A DNA stretch of 64,000 nucleotides. It comes from Primula veris (Eukaryota; Streptophyta; Magnoliopsida; Ericales; Primulaceae). How positions within the stretch are numbered: position 1 is the stretch's first letter; every line of letters begins with the position of its first letter. Positions 11,503-23,245 of this stretch are shown here, in pieces. The stretch is taken from the NCBI GenBank assembly GCA_963682055.1, contig OY821741.1:6889501-6953500 (forward strand), in the 5' to 3' direction. The position numbers were made by a program, and so were the translations under genes. The notes under the pieces are model-generated. The model was not told the origin of the DNA and ran no database searches. It worked only from the letters and a program-made list of their open reading frames with translations.

Positions 11503-12284
11503 TGTTGTAGTATATTATTGGACTATTGGGCTTGTACTTTATGGCCCTAATTGGGCTTGTAATCCTATCCATCTATCTATATAAAAAGGGTTAGATGTCT
11601 TGTATTTGATATACATTCTGATAATAAAAGACTTAGTGTTCACTCTCTCTATGTTCTCTCTATTTACTCTTTTACCGGCAAATGCAATGTAGGCCTTGGG
11701 TTCGGCAATAATGATATCCCCCAACATACCAAAACTAGCTGTCACCCCACCCGTAGTCGGAGATGTAATATTTGGTACATAAAATAGTTTTTTATTTGAT
11801 TGATAATCATATAAAGCAGAAGAGATTTTAGCCATTTGCATCAAGCTCAAACTTCCTTCTTGCATACGTGCACCCCCAGAAGCACACACTATAATAAGAG
11901 GTATAAATTTTTTGGTAGCATACTTGATCAAACGAGTAATTTTCTCCCCGACTACAGATCCCATACTACCCCCCATAAACTGAAAATCCATAACCCCAAT
12001 TGTGACGGGAATATCATCTAGTTGGCCTATACCTGTTTGAACAGCCTCAGTTAACCCTGTCTTTCTTTGATAAGAATCAATACGATGTTTATAAGGCTCC
12101 TCTTTCGAATGAAACTCAATGGGATCCAGAGAGACCATGTCTTCATCCATAGGATCCCAAGTTCCTGGATCAATCAAAAGTTCCATTCTATCTGAACTAT
12201 TCATTTTCAAATAATATCCACATTGTTCACAAATATTTATATCTCCTATATAATATATATATTGAGCTAATAAGACACACAACA
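11503..12284 (+). mobile_element. Copia LTR split by a chloroplast DNA fragment
   Basis: The LTR starts TGTTGTAGTATATTATTGG at 11503 and runs to about 11663. It resumes at about 12239 and ends AGACACACAACA at 12284. The intact relatives are 215-225 bp (18956-19170, 26931-27155, 33349-33573). Only about ten LTR bases are missing at the split. No primer-binding site follows the right end. Confidence 0.8.
11664..12238 (-). pseudogene. accD: Chloroplast accD fragment in nuclear DNA (NUPT)
   Basis: The minus strand encodes about 190 codons of plastid acetyl-CoA carboxylase carboxyltransferase subunit beta, uninterrupted by stops. It runs from the zinc-ribbon end [11 protein letters not shown] through [31 protein letters not shown], the acyl-CoA binding [18 protein letters not shown] and [16 protein letters not shown] to [10 protein letters not shown]. 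In chloroplasts this subunit transfers carboxyl to acetyl-CoA in fatty acid synthesis. Both ends of the gene are missing, and on each side the reading frame runs into Copia LTR sequence, so it cannot make the enzyme. The long open frame suggests the transfer is not very old. Confidence 0.9.
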
Positions 12285-12762
12285 GGTTCGATTATTTACC
12301 CTCACAACTTATTCTTTTTTATTTCTTTCATGTTTATATAGTTACATTAGTAACCCTTTATTATTCATTATTTTCAATAACATCGCTATATTTCTATATT
12401 TTTTCTTAAAATCTACAAATACTTTTCGAATTCTTCATTTTTCATTTTAAATTTACTGTATTTTTTACAATTACAAACTCGTTTTTTTTAAACTAAGTTT
12501 TTGATTATTTTAAACGTTATCTTTTTTAAAATTCTAATAATAATTTATTTTCTACGACCCCAACGATATTATTATAGTTCCGCCTATGGGACAAATCAAA
12601 AACTATTAAAGTTTATACTAATATTTCTTTTCCTCAGCTCATGTCACCTAAAACGTATTTATATGCATCATAAAGCTCCTTACTATGACATATTATTCCC
12701 AATTTTCCAAAATCAACTAAGAAAATTCCTCTTTCCCACTTAAACTAGTGCTAAAATTCCTC

Positions 12763-12771
12763 TATAAAAAG
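12763..12771 (+). promoter_or_regulatory. TATA box of LTP-like gene B
   Basis: TATAAAAAG in the same context and at the same distance from the ATG as in gene A; the upstream 360 bases are unchanged from gene A. Confidence 0.65.
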
Positions 12772-12860
12772 AGGCACATGGCAATCAGTCACCATATATC
12801 TCAACTTAGTATTTTAGAATCGTACCCAATAAGAAAACTTATAACTAATATATTTTAGGA

Positions 12861-13872
12861 ATGGACATGAAGATACTCGTGTTGGCTCTAGCTCTCGTTG
12901 CTCTACTGAGCCATTCGAAAATGGCATCAGGTGCCAACGTGAGCCCGAGCCAGTGCAGAGTAGAGAGACAGAACGCTGTGAACAACTGCAAGACAGTGGT
13001 TTTTGGACATGCTCCATCAGCTGCTTGTTGTCAAATTGTTAAAACGAATCACTTTGAGTGTGCTTGCCCCGCCGTTGACGCCAAGCTGGCTGTACTGATG
13101 ACTTTGAAGCGAGTTACTGAGATTCTTAAAACTTGTGGCCGAGCTGTCCCTCGCAACTTCCAATGTGGCAGTAAGCATACACAACTAATTATTAAGTCGT
13201 TTTGATTTGTAATATGCCATAAAGAAATGATGATTTTTTTATTATTAAAAACTACTTTAACATGTAATTCGTGTTATCATGAGATTCTCCCTACTTAATA
13301 GTCTTTTAGAAGAACTTATCATTTATAATCTAAATTTTTACAACAATATCATCCAAAGTCCATGAAAAACTAAAGGACATATTTGATCGTTACGTTTAAA
13401 TATGCAATAATAATAACCATGCCAAATGTAATCACACACAAAAAATCCCTAGTGTTGGTGTTACTATATATATATATCGTCTAAAACCCTCTTTAGTTTG
13501 TTTTCTATTTAGAATTTTATACTGGTTCCGCATGTAAATAATGAAAATGAATCAATCCGTACTCTTTACCTAGAACGAGCATGGATCGGCTTTTATCATT
13601 TATCTTGGCGAAAAATTCGTGTAAAATAATTTCCGATGTACTAGGAAGAAAAACAGACACATGTGACATGTTCTTCTTAAAAGTTTCATTCAAGATTTTG
13701 ATAGTTTTTCGTTTCAGTTATAACAATAAGTTTTAGATGAGTTTTGTTCTGGACGTAATTAATAGAAGAACTACATTAAACTTTTTTTAAAGTTTAATTT
13801 TGTCTCTGAATATTTATTTTGTAGCTAATTTGTTTTTGTTTTTTTTATCTCGCAGGTTTACATTTTCCATGA
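12861..13872 (+). CDS. Secreted 8-cysteine lipid-transfer-like protein, gene B
   Basis: Exons 12861-13170 and 13856-13872 give 108 residues ending CGSLHFP. The protein is the same as that of gene A except residue 58, where Arg after the CC pair becomes Gln (base 13033). Signal peptide, cysteine spacing and promoter are all retained, so the gene looks functional. Exon 1 belongs to the part of the copy that is nearly identical to gene A, while exon 2 and the downstream flank belong to the part resembling gene C. Upstream lies the accD-containing Copia LTR, which ends less than 600 bases before the ATG, so distal regulatory sequence may differ from gene A. Confidence 0.85.
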
Positions 13873-14147
13873 AATTACTCTTATCCTGTATTTCAACATG
13901 CATCCGTGATACGCCTTCTCGATTGAAAGCGACTATACCCTTGTTTTGTATTTTCGGTTTTTTTCTTCGCTTTGTTCAGTGGACTACTTTACGCATGTTA
14001 TAGTAATAAATTATCAAAATTTGTAATACAGTGATTTGACCATTATGGAATTTAAGCTCTGAATAAAATTTACTCGTGTTTTGTTAAGACTGAAATGATA
14101 AAGATAGATATATATAGAAATCATCCCTTTGGCTTGATAAAAAAAGG

Positions 14148-14817
14148 GAACTAGATGATTGGTAACCATTGTCGCTCGTCTGGCAGAGTATTGGTATTCG
14201 AATTCTAAACTAGTTGGGAACTAGATGATTCCCGAAGACGGCGCCATTTGATAAAGCCATAACTTTGGTCGGTTGCGTTAGGCTTTTCAACAAAGATAAA
14301 AATGACAAATCGACCGTGAATAAATGATGCTTCCTGATCTTTATTATGACTCGGATTCTTGTCCTTGTTCGGACTATTACACTTGTTCGGATTCGTATTC
14401 CGTTTTTACAATTATGCTCGATATAACTACTTAATCTCTCGTCTTGATCTTTCTCCTCTTTTACTCGATGCTCGGCTGTCTTTTCTCGGTTTGTTTCTTG
14501 AAGTGATATGCTTTGGTTAGTTTCTCTCTTTTCTTAACTTCTCTCTATATTTTTTGGATAGATTTTCTGGTCCTTTTCTAGGAGGGGTAGTGGGCTATTT
14601 ATAGGCAACTGCGCCTTCTAGGATAGTGACAAATGTCTTCATCCCAGGGATTTCTCAGACAAGGGTCCCCCTTTGATTGGGCTTGGGCTTTGTGTTGTAG
14701 CCCCTCAATCCCTACAACCAATATGAGATGACCCATTTAAGCGTTGGATGCCCATTTATAAAGTGGGTTGATTATGACCCGAATAAAATATTCGGGTCTG
14801 ATTTTTGTGTTCTATCA
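14148..14817 (-). mobile_element. Gypsy-type LTR with primer-binding region, remnant
   Basis: An LTR of 569 bp runs 14249-14817 and is bounded by TGATA...TATCA. On the minus strand it is followed by TGGCGCCGTCTTCGGG, which resembles the tRNA primer-binding region of plant Gypsy elements (TGGCGCCGTTGCCGGGG). About 100 bp of internal sequence remain (14148-14248), containing the direct repeat GGGAACTAGATGATT at 14148 and 14216. No coding part and no matching target duplication remain. Confidence 0.65.
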
Positions 14818-15298
14818 AGTACATTAGTAACCCTTCATTACTCATTATTTTCAATAACATCGCTATATTTCTATTTTTTTTCTAAAATCTATAAATACTT
14901 TTCGAATTCTTCATTTTTCATTTTAAATTTACTGTATTTTTTACAATTACCAACTCGTTTTTTTAAACTCAGTTTTTGATTAATTTAAACGTTATCTTTT
15001 TTAAAATTCTAATAATAATTTATTTTCTCCGACCCCAACGATTTTATTATAGTTCGGCCAATGGGACAAACCCAAAACTATTAAAGTTTATACTAATATA
15101 TTTTTTTTCTCAGCTCATGTCACCTAAAACGTATTTATATGCATCATAACATATTATTCATCTGGTAAAAAAAAGGAATGCCATTAACAACCTTCCAAGC
15201 ACTTCCCAATTTGTCAAAAAAGCACGTTTGTACAAAAATCTTTCCAACTCAACTAAGAAAATTCCTCTTTCCTACTTAAACTAGTGCTAAAATTCCTC

Positions 15299-15307
15299 TA
15301 TAAAAAG
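15299..15307 (+). promoter_or_regulatory. TATA box of LTP-like gene C
   Basis: TATAAAAAG 99 bases before the ATG, conserved with genes A and B. Further upstream, gene C has about 65 extra bases around 15150-15245 that A and B lack. Confidence 0.65.
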
Positions 15308-15397
15308 AGGCAAATGGCAATCAGTCACCATACATCTCAACTTAGTATTTTAGAATCGTACCCAATAAAAAAAACTTATAACTAATATATTTTAGAA

Positions 15398-16400
15398 ATG
15401 GACATGAAGATACTCGTGTTGGCTCTAGCTGTCGTTGCTATACTGAGCCATCCGAAAATGGCATCAGGTGCCAACGTGAGCCCGAGCCAGTGCAGAGTAG
15501 AGAGACAGAACGGTGTGAACAACTGCAAGACGGTGTTTTTTGGACAGGCTCCATCAGCTGCTTGTTGTCGAATTGTTAAAACGGGTCACTTTGAGTGTGC
15601 TTGCCCCGCCATTGATGCCAAGCTGGCTGCACTGATGACCGTGAAGCGAGTTACTGAGATTCTTAAAACTTGTGGCCGAGCTGTCCCTCGCAACTTTCAA
15701 TGTGGCAGTAAGTATACACAACTAATTATTAAGTCGTTTTGATTTGTAATATGCCATAAAAAATGATGATTTTTTTTATTATTAAAAACTATTTTAACAT
15801 GTAATTCGTGTTAACATGAGTTTCTCCCTACTTATAGTCTTTTAGAAGAACTCATCATTTATAATCTAAATTTTTACAACAATATCATCCAAAGTCCATG
15901 AAAAACTAAAGGACATATTTGATAGATACGTTTAAATATGCAATAATAATAACCATGCCAAATGTAATCACACACAAAAAATCCCTAGAGTGTTGGTGTT
16001 ACTATATATATATATCGTCTAAAACCCTCTTTAGTTTGTTTTCTATTTAGAATTTTATACTGGTTCCGCATGTAAATAATGAAAATGAATCGACCCCTAC
16101 TCTTTACCTAGAACGAGTATGGATCGGTTTTTATCATTTATCTTGGCGAAAAATTCGTGTAAAATAATTTCCGATGTACTAGGAAGAAAAACAGACACAT
16201 GTGACATGTTCTTCTTAAAAGTTTCATTCAAGATTTTGATAGTTTTTCGTTTCAATTATAACAATAAGTTTTAGATGAGTTTTGTTCTGGACGTAATAGA
16301 AGAACTACATTAAACTTTTTTTAAAGTTTAATTTTGTCTCTGAATATTTAGTTTGTAGCTAATTTGTTTTTTTTATCTCGCAGGTTTACATTTTCCATGA
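15398..16400 (+). CDS. Secreted 8-cysteine lipid-transfer-like protein, gene C
   Basis: Exons 15398-15707 (donor GTAAGT) and 16384-16400 (acceptor TTATCTCGCAG) give 108 residues ending CGSLHFP. About ten residues differ from gene A, for example Leu12Val, Ser19Pro, Val47Phe, His50Gln, Asn63Gly and Val78Ala. All eight cysteines, their spacing and the basic C-terminal segment GRAVPRNFQCG are kept. The frame is open and the splice sites and TATA box are conserved, so it looks functional. It is the older of the three close paralogs and leads copy beta. Confidence 0.85.
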
Positions 16401-16893
16401 AATTACTCTCATCCTGTATTTCAACATGCATCCGTGATACGCCTTCTCGATTGAAAGCGACTATACCCTTGTTTTGTATTTTCGGTTTTTTTCTTCGCTT
16501 TGTTCAGTGGACTACTTTACGCATGTTATAGTAATAAATTATCAAAATTTGTAATACAGTGATTTGACCATTATGGAATTTAAGCTCTGAATAAAATTTA
16601 CTCGTGTTTTGTTAAGACTGAAATGATAAAGATAGATATATATAGAAATCATCCCTTTGGCTTGATAAAAAAAGTTAAATCATTATATTGTCTTTGAATG
16701 AATGTAGTTATCAATGTACCGATCTTATAAAAGAGTGTGTCGTCGAAAATGTAACACACTTGGAGTAAATGTTATTATAATATCATAATATGAAACCATA
16801 AATCATTAACTCTCCGTTTTATGTTGGATTTTAAGTCTGGTGTACTATAACTTATTTCTCTTTTTCGAAATTCGGTATTCTATAAATTAAGGA

Positions 16894-17105
16894 TGTGTCT
16901 GGTATCATATTTTTTTGGGTGGTTTATGTATTTTGAAAATCCATATTTTTTAATAAGTGTTTGGTTATTAGTATTTTTTTTATTCTAAAAATTCAGATTT
17001 TTAATAAAAAAAATCCAAAAATGCAGAATCCATCTTTTTGCTGAATTTTTGAATTTTAAAAACCAGATTTTTTGACAAAAAATCTGATACCAACCGGACC
17101 TAAGC
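16894..17105. mobile_element. MITE with long terminal inverted repeats, copy 2
   Basis: Equivalent of the element at 1962-2172, with the inverted ends TGTCTGGTATCA and TGATACCAACCGG. Confidence 0.65.
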
Positions 17106-17409
17106 AGTACTATAAATGCCCGGTTTCTGTACACCAATACCGTAATGCATTGGAAATATTTTTCACCAATTCCTAAATTTCAGCAAGGAAGAAACTAGGT
17201 GAAAACATTCAGGAGCCGCGACCCGTCCCATTTTCAATAAAAAAGTTAAAGAAAGATTAATTTATTTATTTTGATAAAAATACGTAAAAATTAACATTCC
17301 CTTAAAAAAAACTCATACATGATAATAAAATCACATAGAACTCCTTCTATTTAACCGGTTCCGTCACTGGTTGTCACCGTTATAGTTAGCTTCGTAAATA
17401 GACATGGTA

Positions 17410-17540
17410 TGAGTGATTATTCAAATGATTAGGATGTGGATATAAGAGTGATCAAATGTTATTCAAATGATTAGGATGTGGATATAAAAATGATCAAATG
17501 TTATTCAAATGATTAGTATGTGGATATAAGAGTGAATCAC
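17410..17540. repeat. 42-bp minisatellite, three units
   Basis: Same unit as the array at 2511-2800, with small changes (ATAAAAATGATC in the second unit). Confidence 0.8.
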
Positions 17541-17739
17541 ATAGAACTCCTTCCATACATGATAATAAAATCACATAGTTGTTTCCGACTGAATAATGAG
17601 GGGAAATTTTGAATTGGTACCTTATCTACAAATTAATTAAGTATTGGTCCATGAAATAAAAACTAATTAAGCATTGATCCATTTTAGCGACACCCATTCA
17701 GAGAGCGACACGTGTCAAAAAAAAATACAAAACGAAAAA

Positions 17740-18030
17740 AAAAACTCCGAACCCTTTTAAACCCTTTTAAAAACAGTCTGAACGCTTTTGAACTTTTTTG
17801 AAAAGAGTCTGAACCCTTTTGAACCATTTTTAAAAAGAGTCTGAACCCTTTTAAATCTTTTTAAAAAGAGTCTGAACCCTTTTGAATTTTTTTAAAAAGA
17901 GTCTGAACCCTTTTGAACCCTTTTTAAAAAGAGTCTGAACCCTTTTGAACCCTTTTTAAAAAGAGTTTGAACTCTTTTGAAACTTTTTAAAAAAAGTCTG
18001 CACCCTTTTGAACCCTTTTAAAAAGAGTTT
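17740..18030. repeat. 31-32 bp minisatellite, about nine units
   Basis: Units read GAGTCTGAACCCTTTTGAAC then CCTTTTTAAAAA, with scattered changes. The block lies inside an insertion that separates two copies of the same flank (about 17270-17590 and 18115-18500). It has no open frame and no counterpart in copy alpha. Confidence 0.85.
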
Positions 18031-18291
18031 GAGTTTTTTTTTTTTTTAGAGAGGGAGTGATAAATTAGATAAATAGAATTGAGAGAACTTTTATATTTAA
18101 TGAGTAATGGACCGATTTTTAATTATGTATTTTGATAAAAAATATATAAAAATTCGCCTTCACTTAAAAAACACTCATACATGGTAAGAAAATCACATAG
18201 AACCCCTTCCATTTAACCGGTTCCGTCACTGGTTGTCACCCTTATAGCTAGTTTGGTTCGTAAATAGACATGGTATGAGTCGTTTTCCATT

Positions 18292-18430
18292 GATTATTCA
18301 AATGATTAGGATGTGGATATAAGAGTGATCAAATGTTATTCAAATGATTATTCAAATGATTAGGATGTGGATATAAGAGTGATCAAATGTTATTCAAATG
18401 ATTAGGATGTAGATATAAGAGTGATCACAT
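18292..18430. repeat. 42-bp minisatellite, second array of copy beta
   Basis: Three to four units of the 2511-2800 repeat, followed by TCACATAGAACTTCTTCC as in copy alpha. Confidence 0.8.
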
Positions 18431-18955
18431 AGAACTTCTTCCATACATGATAATAAAATCACATAGTCGTTTCCCACTGATTATTCAAATGATTAGGATG
18501 TGGATGTAAGAGTGATCAAACCTATTCCATGGACAATTTAAACATTAAAACTATTTAAAAAAAATCAAAGAAAATCTTGGAAAGACAAAGTAATTCGCCT
18601 TCCAATATGCCGATGGAAAAGATAACAAAAAAACTAATAATAAACTAAATAAAGTATATATTAGCTTTTGAACATATATATAAGTTAGCTTATTTCTTGT
18701 CTTAAAAAGATGTCCGAGTATATTTAACCTTATAATAAAATTATCTACCTTATAATAAAAGAGAGTGTGTGGCCTTAGACTATCTTCCATATTCTAATTC
18801 AATTATTACACCACTTATAATTAGTACTGCCACTAATTAGTATCAAGTAAAAAAACTCGTACATTTCTTGTGTTTAGTTTTAAGATTAGATCATGACTCA
18901 ACTTTTATGAAGAGCAAGCTCTTATTTAGATTAGATATAACAATAACATTGATTA

Positions 18956-19252
18956 TGCTGTAGGATATTATTGGACTATTGAGCTTATACTTTATGGGCC
19001 CAAGTGGGCTTATAACCATACCCATCTATCTATATAAAGAGAGTTATGGGTCTTGTATTTTACATTCATTTATATACATTCTGATTAATAAAGACCATGT
19101 TGTTGTCTCTCTCTATATTCTCTCTCTATATCTATATACATATATATATGAGCTAATATGTCACACAACACGTTATCAGCACGATGCTCGTGGAGAATAG
19201 GATATACGCTCGTGGATATTGGAGATTTTTGGTAAACGCACGGATATTGGGT
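18956..19252 (+). mobile_element. Copia LTR plus primer-binding site, truncated element
   Basis: A 215-bp LTR (TGCTGTAGGATATTATTGG ... TGTCACACAACA, 18956-19170) is followed by CGTTATCAGCACG, the same primer-binding stretch as in the full element at 26931-33573, and about 70 bp of leader. The rest of the element is lost. Copy alpha (3022-3050) is empty at this site. Confidence 0.8.
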
Positions 19253-19638
19253 ATTTATATTAAATTAACATGGTTCAATATCACGTGATTCACATGTTGA
19301 AGCAAACTGAAAATCAAGCGTTACATCAATTCAACGATCGTTCCGGGTTTGGGCCATGTCTTTATTAACCCGACGTTCATATGTTTTATCAATAGGCCCA
19401 TTTGTCATTCTTGTTATTCTAACAAAAAAAAAAACATTTGTAAATACATTTCGGCGCCGCTTCTTGAAATTTTTTTGTTGATTGTCGTTTCGAGCCTAGA
19501 CTTGATGACACATTTCTCTATATATAGAATCGTATCCCTGTCATTTTACTCGCAACTTGAACCCTGAAAACGTTTCATTATAAGAACTTCAAAACGAGAA
19601 AGTAAAATTTTGGAATATTTATTGTAGCTAACAGCAGA

Positions 19639-19754
19639 ATGGAGAAAGGAGATGCAGACAACGAAGATGAAGATGATCAGGCAAGGAAAAACATATAGCA
19701 AGCTACATGCAATCATCATCGAATAAGTGATTTACCAGAAAATTATCTATCAAG
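19639..19754 (+). pseudogene. F-box gene start fragment, copy 2, with nonsense codon
   Basis: Equivalent of the fragment at 3430. The codon after KN-Ile is TAG (19696-19698), so only 19 codons can be read. Homology ends at ATTATCTATCAAG, where the CACTA element begins. Confidence 0.6.
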
Positions 19755-20509
19755 GTTTGCTATGGAAATCTTATTCCGTAGATATTTAGTGACATTTTAG
19801 CGACAGATTTTCCGTCTCAAGTTTTGCCTGTTGCTACAAAATTCCGTAGCAAAAGTCTCGCAAAAAACAATTATATAAAATAAATAACAATATAAATATA
19901 GTATAAAGGTAAATAGTTACCGACGAATATGTATTGCTACTCCATCGTAATTTATTTTTAATTATAAGATATATTTTATTTTCATATTTAATTTAATATA
20001 TATTAGAAATTTATCAATATGACAAGTCCATGCCAATTCCGTCACACCAGTGTGATTATTTAAATAAAAAAAATATTTTAATACAATTAACAGAATTAAT
20101 TTTATTAATTAAATAAAAAACAAAATTATTAAGCAAATATTAATAGATATAAATAAAACTAATCCACAAGCCAAATAACATGTTATAATGATAAATAAAA
20201 TTTAACCGAATTCATATTATGCAACAATAACGATACTAGCAAATATTAGATGCCCAAAATATTAAAATGTCGTAAACTACTTAAACGGTTCACGTACTTC
20301 CGTGACCGATTAAACATCAACGGTTCCGGTGCTAGTAAGATTACATGCCCAAAATACTAAAGTAATAACCTAATCAGATGGTTCACATACTACCATGACC
20401 GATTAAATATCAATGCAACCGGTACTTACAAGATTACATGCTCAAAACATTAGTCATAACCTACTCGGATCAATTCACGTACTACCATAACATAATAACA
20501 TAAAAGATA

Positions 20510-21742
20510 TTAAGCATGAGCATAGACACCAATATTAAGCCCGCCACCGTTTGTAATAATTTCCCACACATCATTCTCACTTCTGTGGTTACCGAAATCG
20601 GATTGATCTGCTGGAGCATCTCGCGACGGTTGTGTGTTTTGACTAATATGTTGCAACAATGATTGGACTACAACCGATATTTTCTCAGAAAAGGCCTGAT
20701 TAACTAGGCTTCCCACTAGCTCCATTATTTGGTCTGACACCATCGTAGTCGGAACTAATTCAGCAGATGATCAAATGGAATTATCATTCAAAGAAGACAC
20801 TACATTACCTATCCCATAGACCCGACCCTTACATACGCCTCCAAGCTCAGCCATAACTTCAAGAAAAAACCGGTTCTCGTCGATGACTACCGGCTCGCCT
20901 CTAGCCTCCATATCTGTCGCGAGTTCACCCATCATGGCCTCACTTTTTTCCTGTATTGAAGATGTAAACCATATGCATAACAAAGAAACATCGAGTATAA
21001 CAACAATAAAAAAAACTAAATCGGAAAACTTGAAAGATAAAAAGTACACAAGTATAGGGCATGCCCTTTGTATATTTTGGCCCTGTTCAAAAGAATAAAA
21101 AAAGGCCCGGTTGAGAACCGGTTAAAGAAATTCGAATTTCCAACATTCACCATTTTCAATAGCTATTGAGGTTAAGTTTCCAAGTACAGTACATAGCAGG
21201 TGCTTTGTATATTTTCACCATTCTCAATAGCCACCGAGGTTCAAGTTTCCAACATTCACTTTGATTTATGTTAAAACGTTTTAAGTTGTAAGTTACTTGT
21301 AACAATAAATATATTTCAAACTTGATAATTAATTTGTATAGCTTAATTAAAAGTTGTAAGAGTGGCTAAGAATATTTTCAGAATGCATGCATGGTTCTTA
21401 GCTTCTAACTTTAAACATATTTCAAAATTTAAGAAAACGAACATTGATTCGGCCGGACTTTGGATCACATAACACTTTGTTACCATCTTTGTCCTTTCTC
21501 TGGTGCATATCTCTAAAGTACCGCCAAAGACTTGTCATCGTCCCTGTAGCTTTAAAAGCATCCCTCAAATGCTCCAAATGAGATTTCGATCCGCCAACAT
21601 GTATAGATGGCGTAATGCCTTCTTTGCCACGATTGTTAGCTTCTTTTATCAAACTCATTTCTTTCACTATTTGCTTTTCCCAATGAGCTCTCCATATAAT
21701 CCAAACATAGGGGTCGCAAAAAGTTGGACACTCTGTATGCAA
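20510..21742 (-). pseudogene. Transposase_24 / TNPA-like coding remnant of the CACTA element
   Basis: Separate open pieces on the minus strand read in order. The segment 21422-21742 has HVGGSKSHLEHLRDAF and then SLWRYFRDMHQRKDKDG, as in the conserved core of plant En/Spm Transposase_24 proteins (GGSxSFxEH...LFxxTHxRKDG). The segment 20771-21049 has ENRFFLEVMAELGGVCKGRVYGIGN, the usual C-terminal motif ending in GRVYGLGS. The segment 20510-20743 continues to a likely tail. In autonomous elements this protein binds subterminal repeats. Whether these were exons or are frameshifted parts cannot be settled by eye. Confidence 0.6.
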
Positions 21743-22817
21743 TCTGAGCTTACTAAATCAGTCCGAATAACGAATAGACGCCATATGCTCCAGCAAGCAC
21801 GAACGACGGATCCCAATAAACATGATTCTACAAATAAATGCAATAACATGATAAATTAAAGACATGATGTCAAACCCTGAACAAGTTGTAACCATACTTC
21901 TTAAAAAGGTATACATCGATTTCAGTTAAGTGTACTGAAAGAAAAACATTTTTTAAATAACCCAACATACACTAAACCGTGAAAATAAAATTAGAGTAAT
22001 TTGTTAATGGAAAACTTAAACTCGCAAAACAAAAGTAAACAATTAAGAAATTCTCAGCAAAATATAGATTCTCATCAAAAAGTATTATACAAGTAGTTGA
22101 CTAGCTTTTCATTTATATATAAATTTTCTCTTATTTTTCTTTTGAAGTTATGATATAAAGATGTTAGGTGTTTTATTGGAACGATAGGACTTGGTTTCTA
22201 AAGGACTTGGAAACTGACGTTATTTTGGAACAAGCTACTTAAGTGTACAATTAACATAAAAAAGAATTACAACTTCAAGAGATAGATTTGCAACTAAACA
22301 AGCTAGCAAACATACTTAATTTACTGTATGATTTCAACTAAATAAATAAACAATCCTTAACATGCAAAACATGCATTTATAAATGTAGGGTTGCAATTAA
22401 ATGATCCCCATATTCTAATACCAAACACGAGCCCAAAGTAATTAAACAAGGCGTAGCAGTTCAACTTAACCAATGCTCAAAGTTAATAACCAAACAATCC
22501 AACAAAGGTAATAATGATTCATCATATATTCATAAATGGATAGAAATCTAAACATTAATCTTATGTGTAATACCTCAAACTCCCTCCAGTACCAATTCAC
22601 ATTTTTCTGATTGAGACACTTCCAAGCAGTAGCCTTTTTTACGCTGTTTTTGCTTAAAGCTATTTGTGATTATAGTTGAAACCGATGGTATGAACCTATT
22701 AAATGAAATAATAAAATATATTAGAAAGCTCACAGTATTTCAAGCAAGTAAACAACTAGATAAAAAAAAAGTACAGTTATTTACACTAGTGGTTTCTTCA
22801 GACTAGAGCGCACCACC

Positions 22818-23069
22818 TCATCTTTGGTTCTTACTTGGGGAAAACCGACATTGATTCTTAGATTTAACAAGAGCATCCCGTGATTCACGACCACGACCAG
22901 AAGCTCGAACGCCACCTACGCTAACAGAAGTTCTACCTCTGCCAAAGAGAGAATACCCAGGCCTAGTCATCTGCATTAAAAATGAGAAATAGTAGCAAGA
23001 AATTAGCTCTAGAAAGAAGCTGAACAATTTCAATGTTATAAGCAAACAACTATGTTTCTTTGCAAACAA
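22818..23069 (-). pseudogene. Possible N-terminal exon of the CACTA TNPA-like protein
   Basis: The minus strand reads MTRPGYSLFGRGRTSVSVGG then RASGRGRESRDALVK, a Gly/Arg-rich stretch like the start of Transposase_24 proteins. It lies upstream, in transcription order, of the conserved core at 21742. Weak evidence, based on composition and position only. Confidence 0.35.
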
Positions 23070-23144
23070 CTATGTTTCTTTACAAACAACTATGGTTCTT
23101 TACAAACAACTATGTTTCTTTACAAACAACTAAGTTTCTTTACA
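23041..23144. repeat. 20-bp tandem repeat, five units
   Basis: Units of CAAACAACTATGTTTCTTTA with single-base variants, inside the CACTA element just upstream of the Gly/Arg-rich coding remnant. Confidence 0.85.
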
Positions 23145-23245
23145 AAATAAGCTGCACAATCTCAAAATAAAACTGACGGTATGAACCTATTAACTGATTG
23201 CGCTGTCCCATCATCTTTATATCTCGACTCCCTACATCTGTTACA

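Larger units (their letters stand above)
12379..14147 (+). repeat. Partial third copy of the gene unit (copy B), a mosaic
   Basis: Position 12379 corresponds to position 1. Up to about 13.56 kb it is almost identical to copy alpha (a handful of differences). From about 13.64 kb to its end it instead shares variants with copy C, for example GCGACTATACCC and the segment ACCATTATGGAATTTAAG that alpha lacks. It stops at a Gypsy remnant at 14,148. Confidence 0.85.
16401..18955. other. Intergenic region with MITE and minisatellites
   Basis: The 3' flank of gene C holds a MITE (16894-17105) and 42-bp minisatellite arrays (17410-17540, 18292-18430). Between them is an inserted block (about 17590-18115) with a different minisatellite. 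About 270 bp at 18520-18790 are absent from copy alpha. No gene seen. Confidence 0.6.

Noticed and set aside
11836..12021. 61-codon plus-strand frame
   Set aside because: Antisense shadow of the accD fragment.
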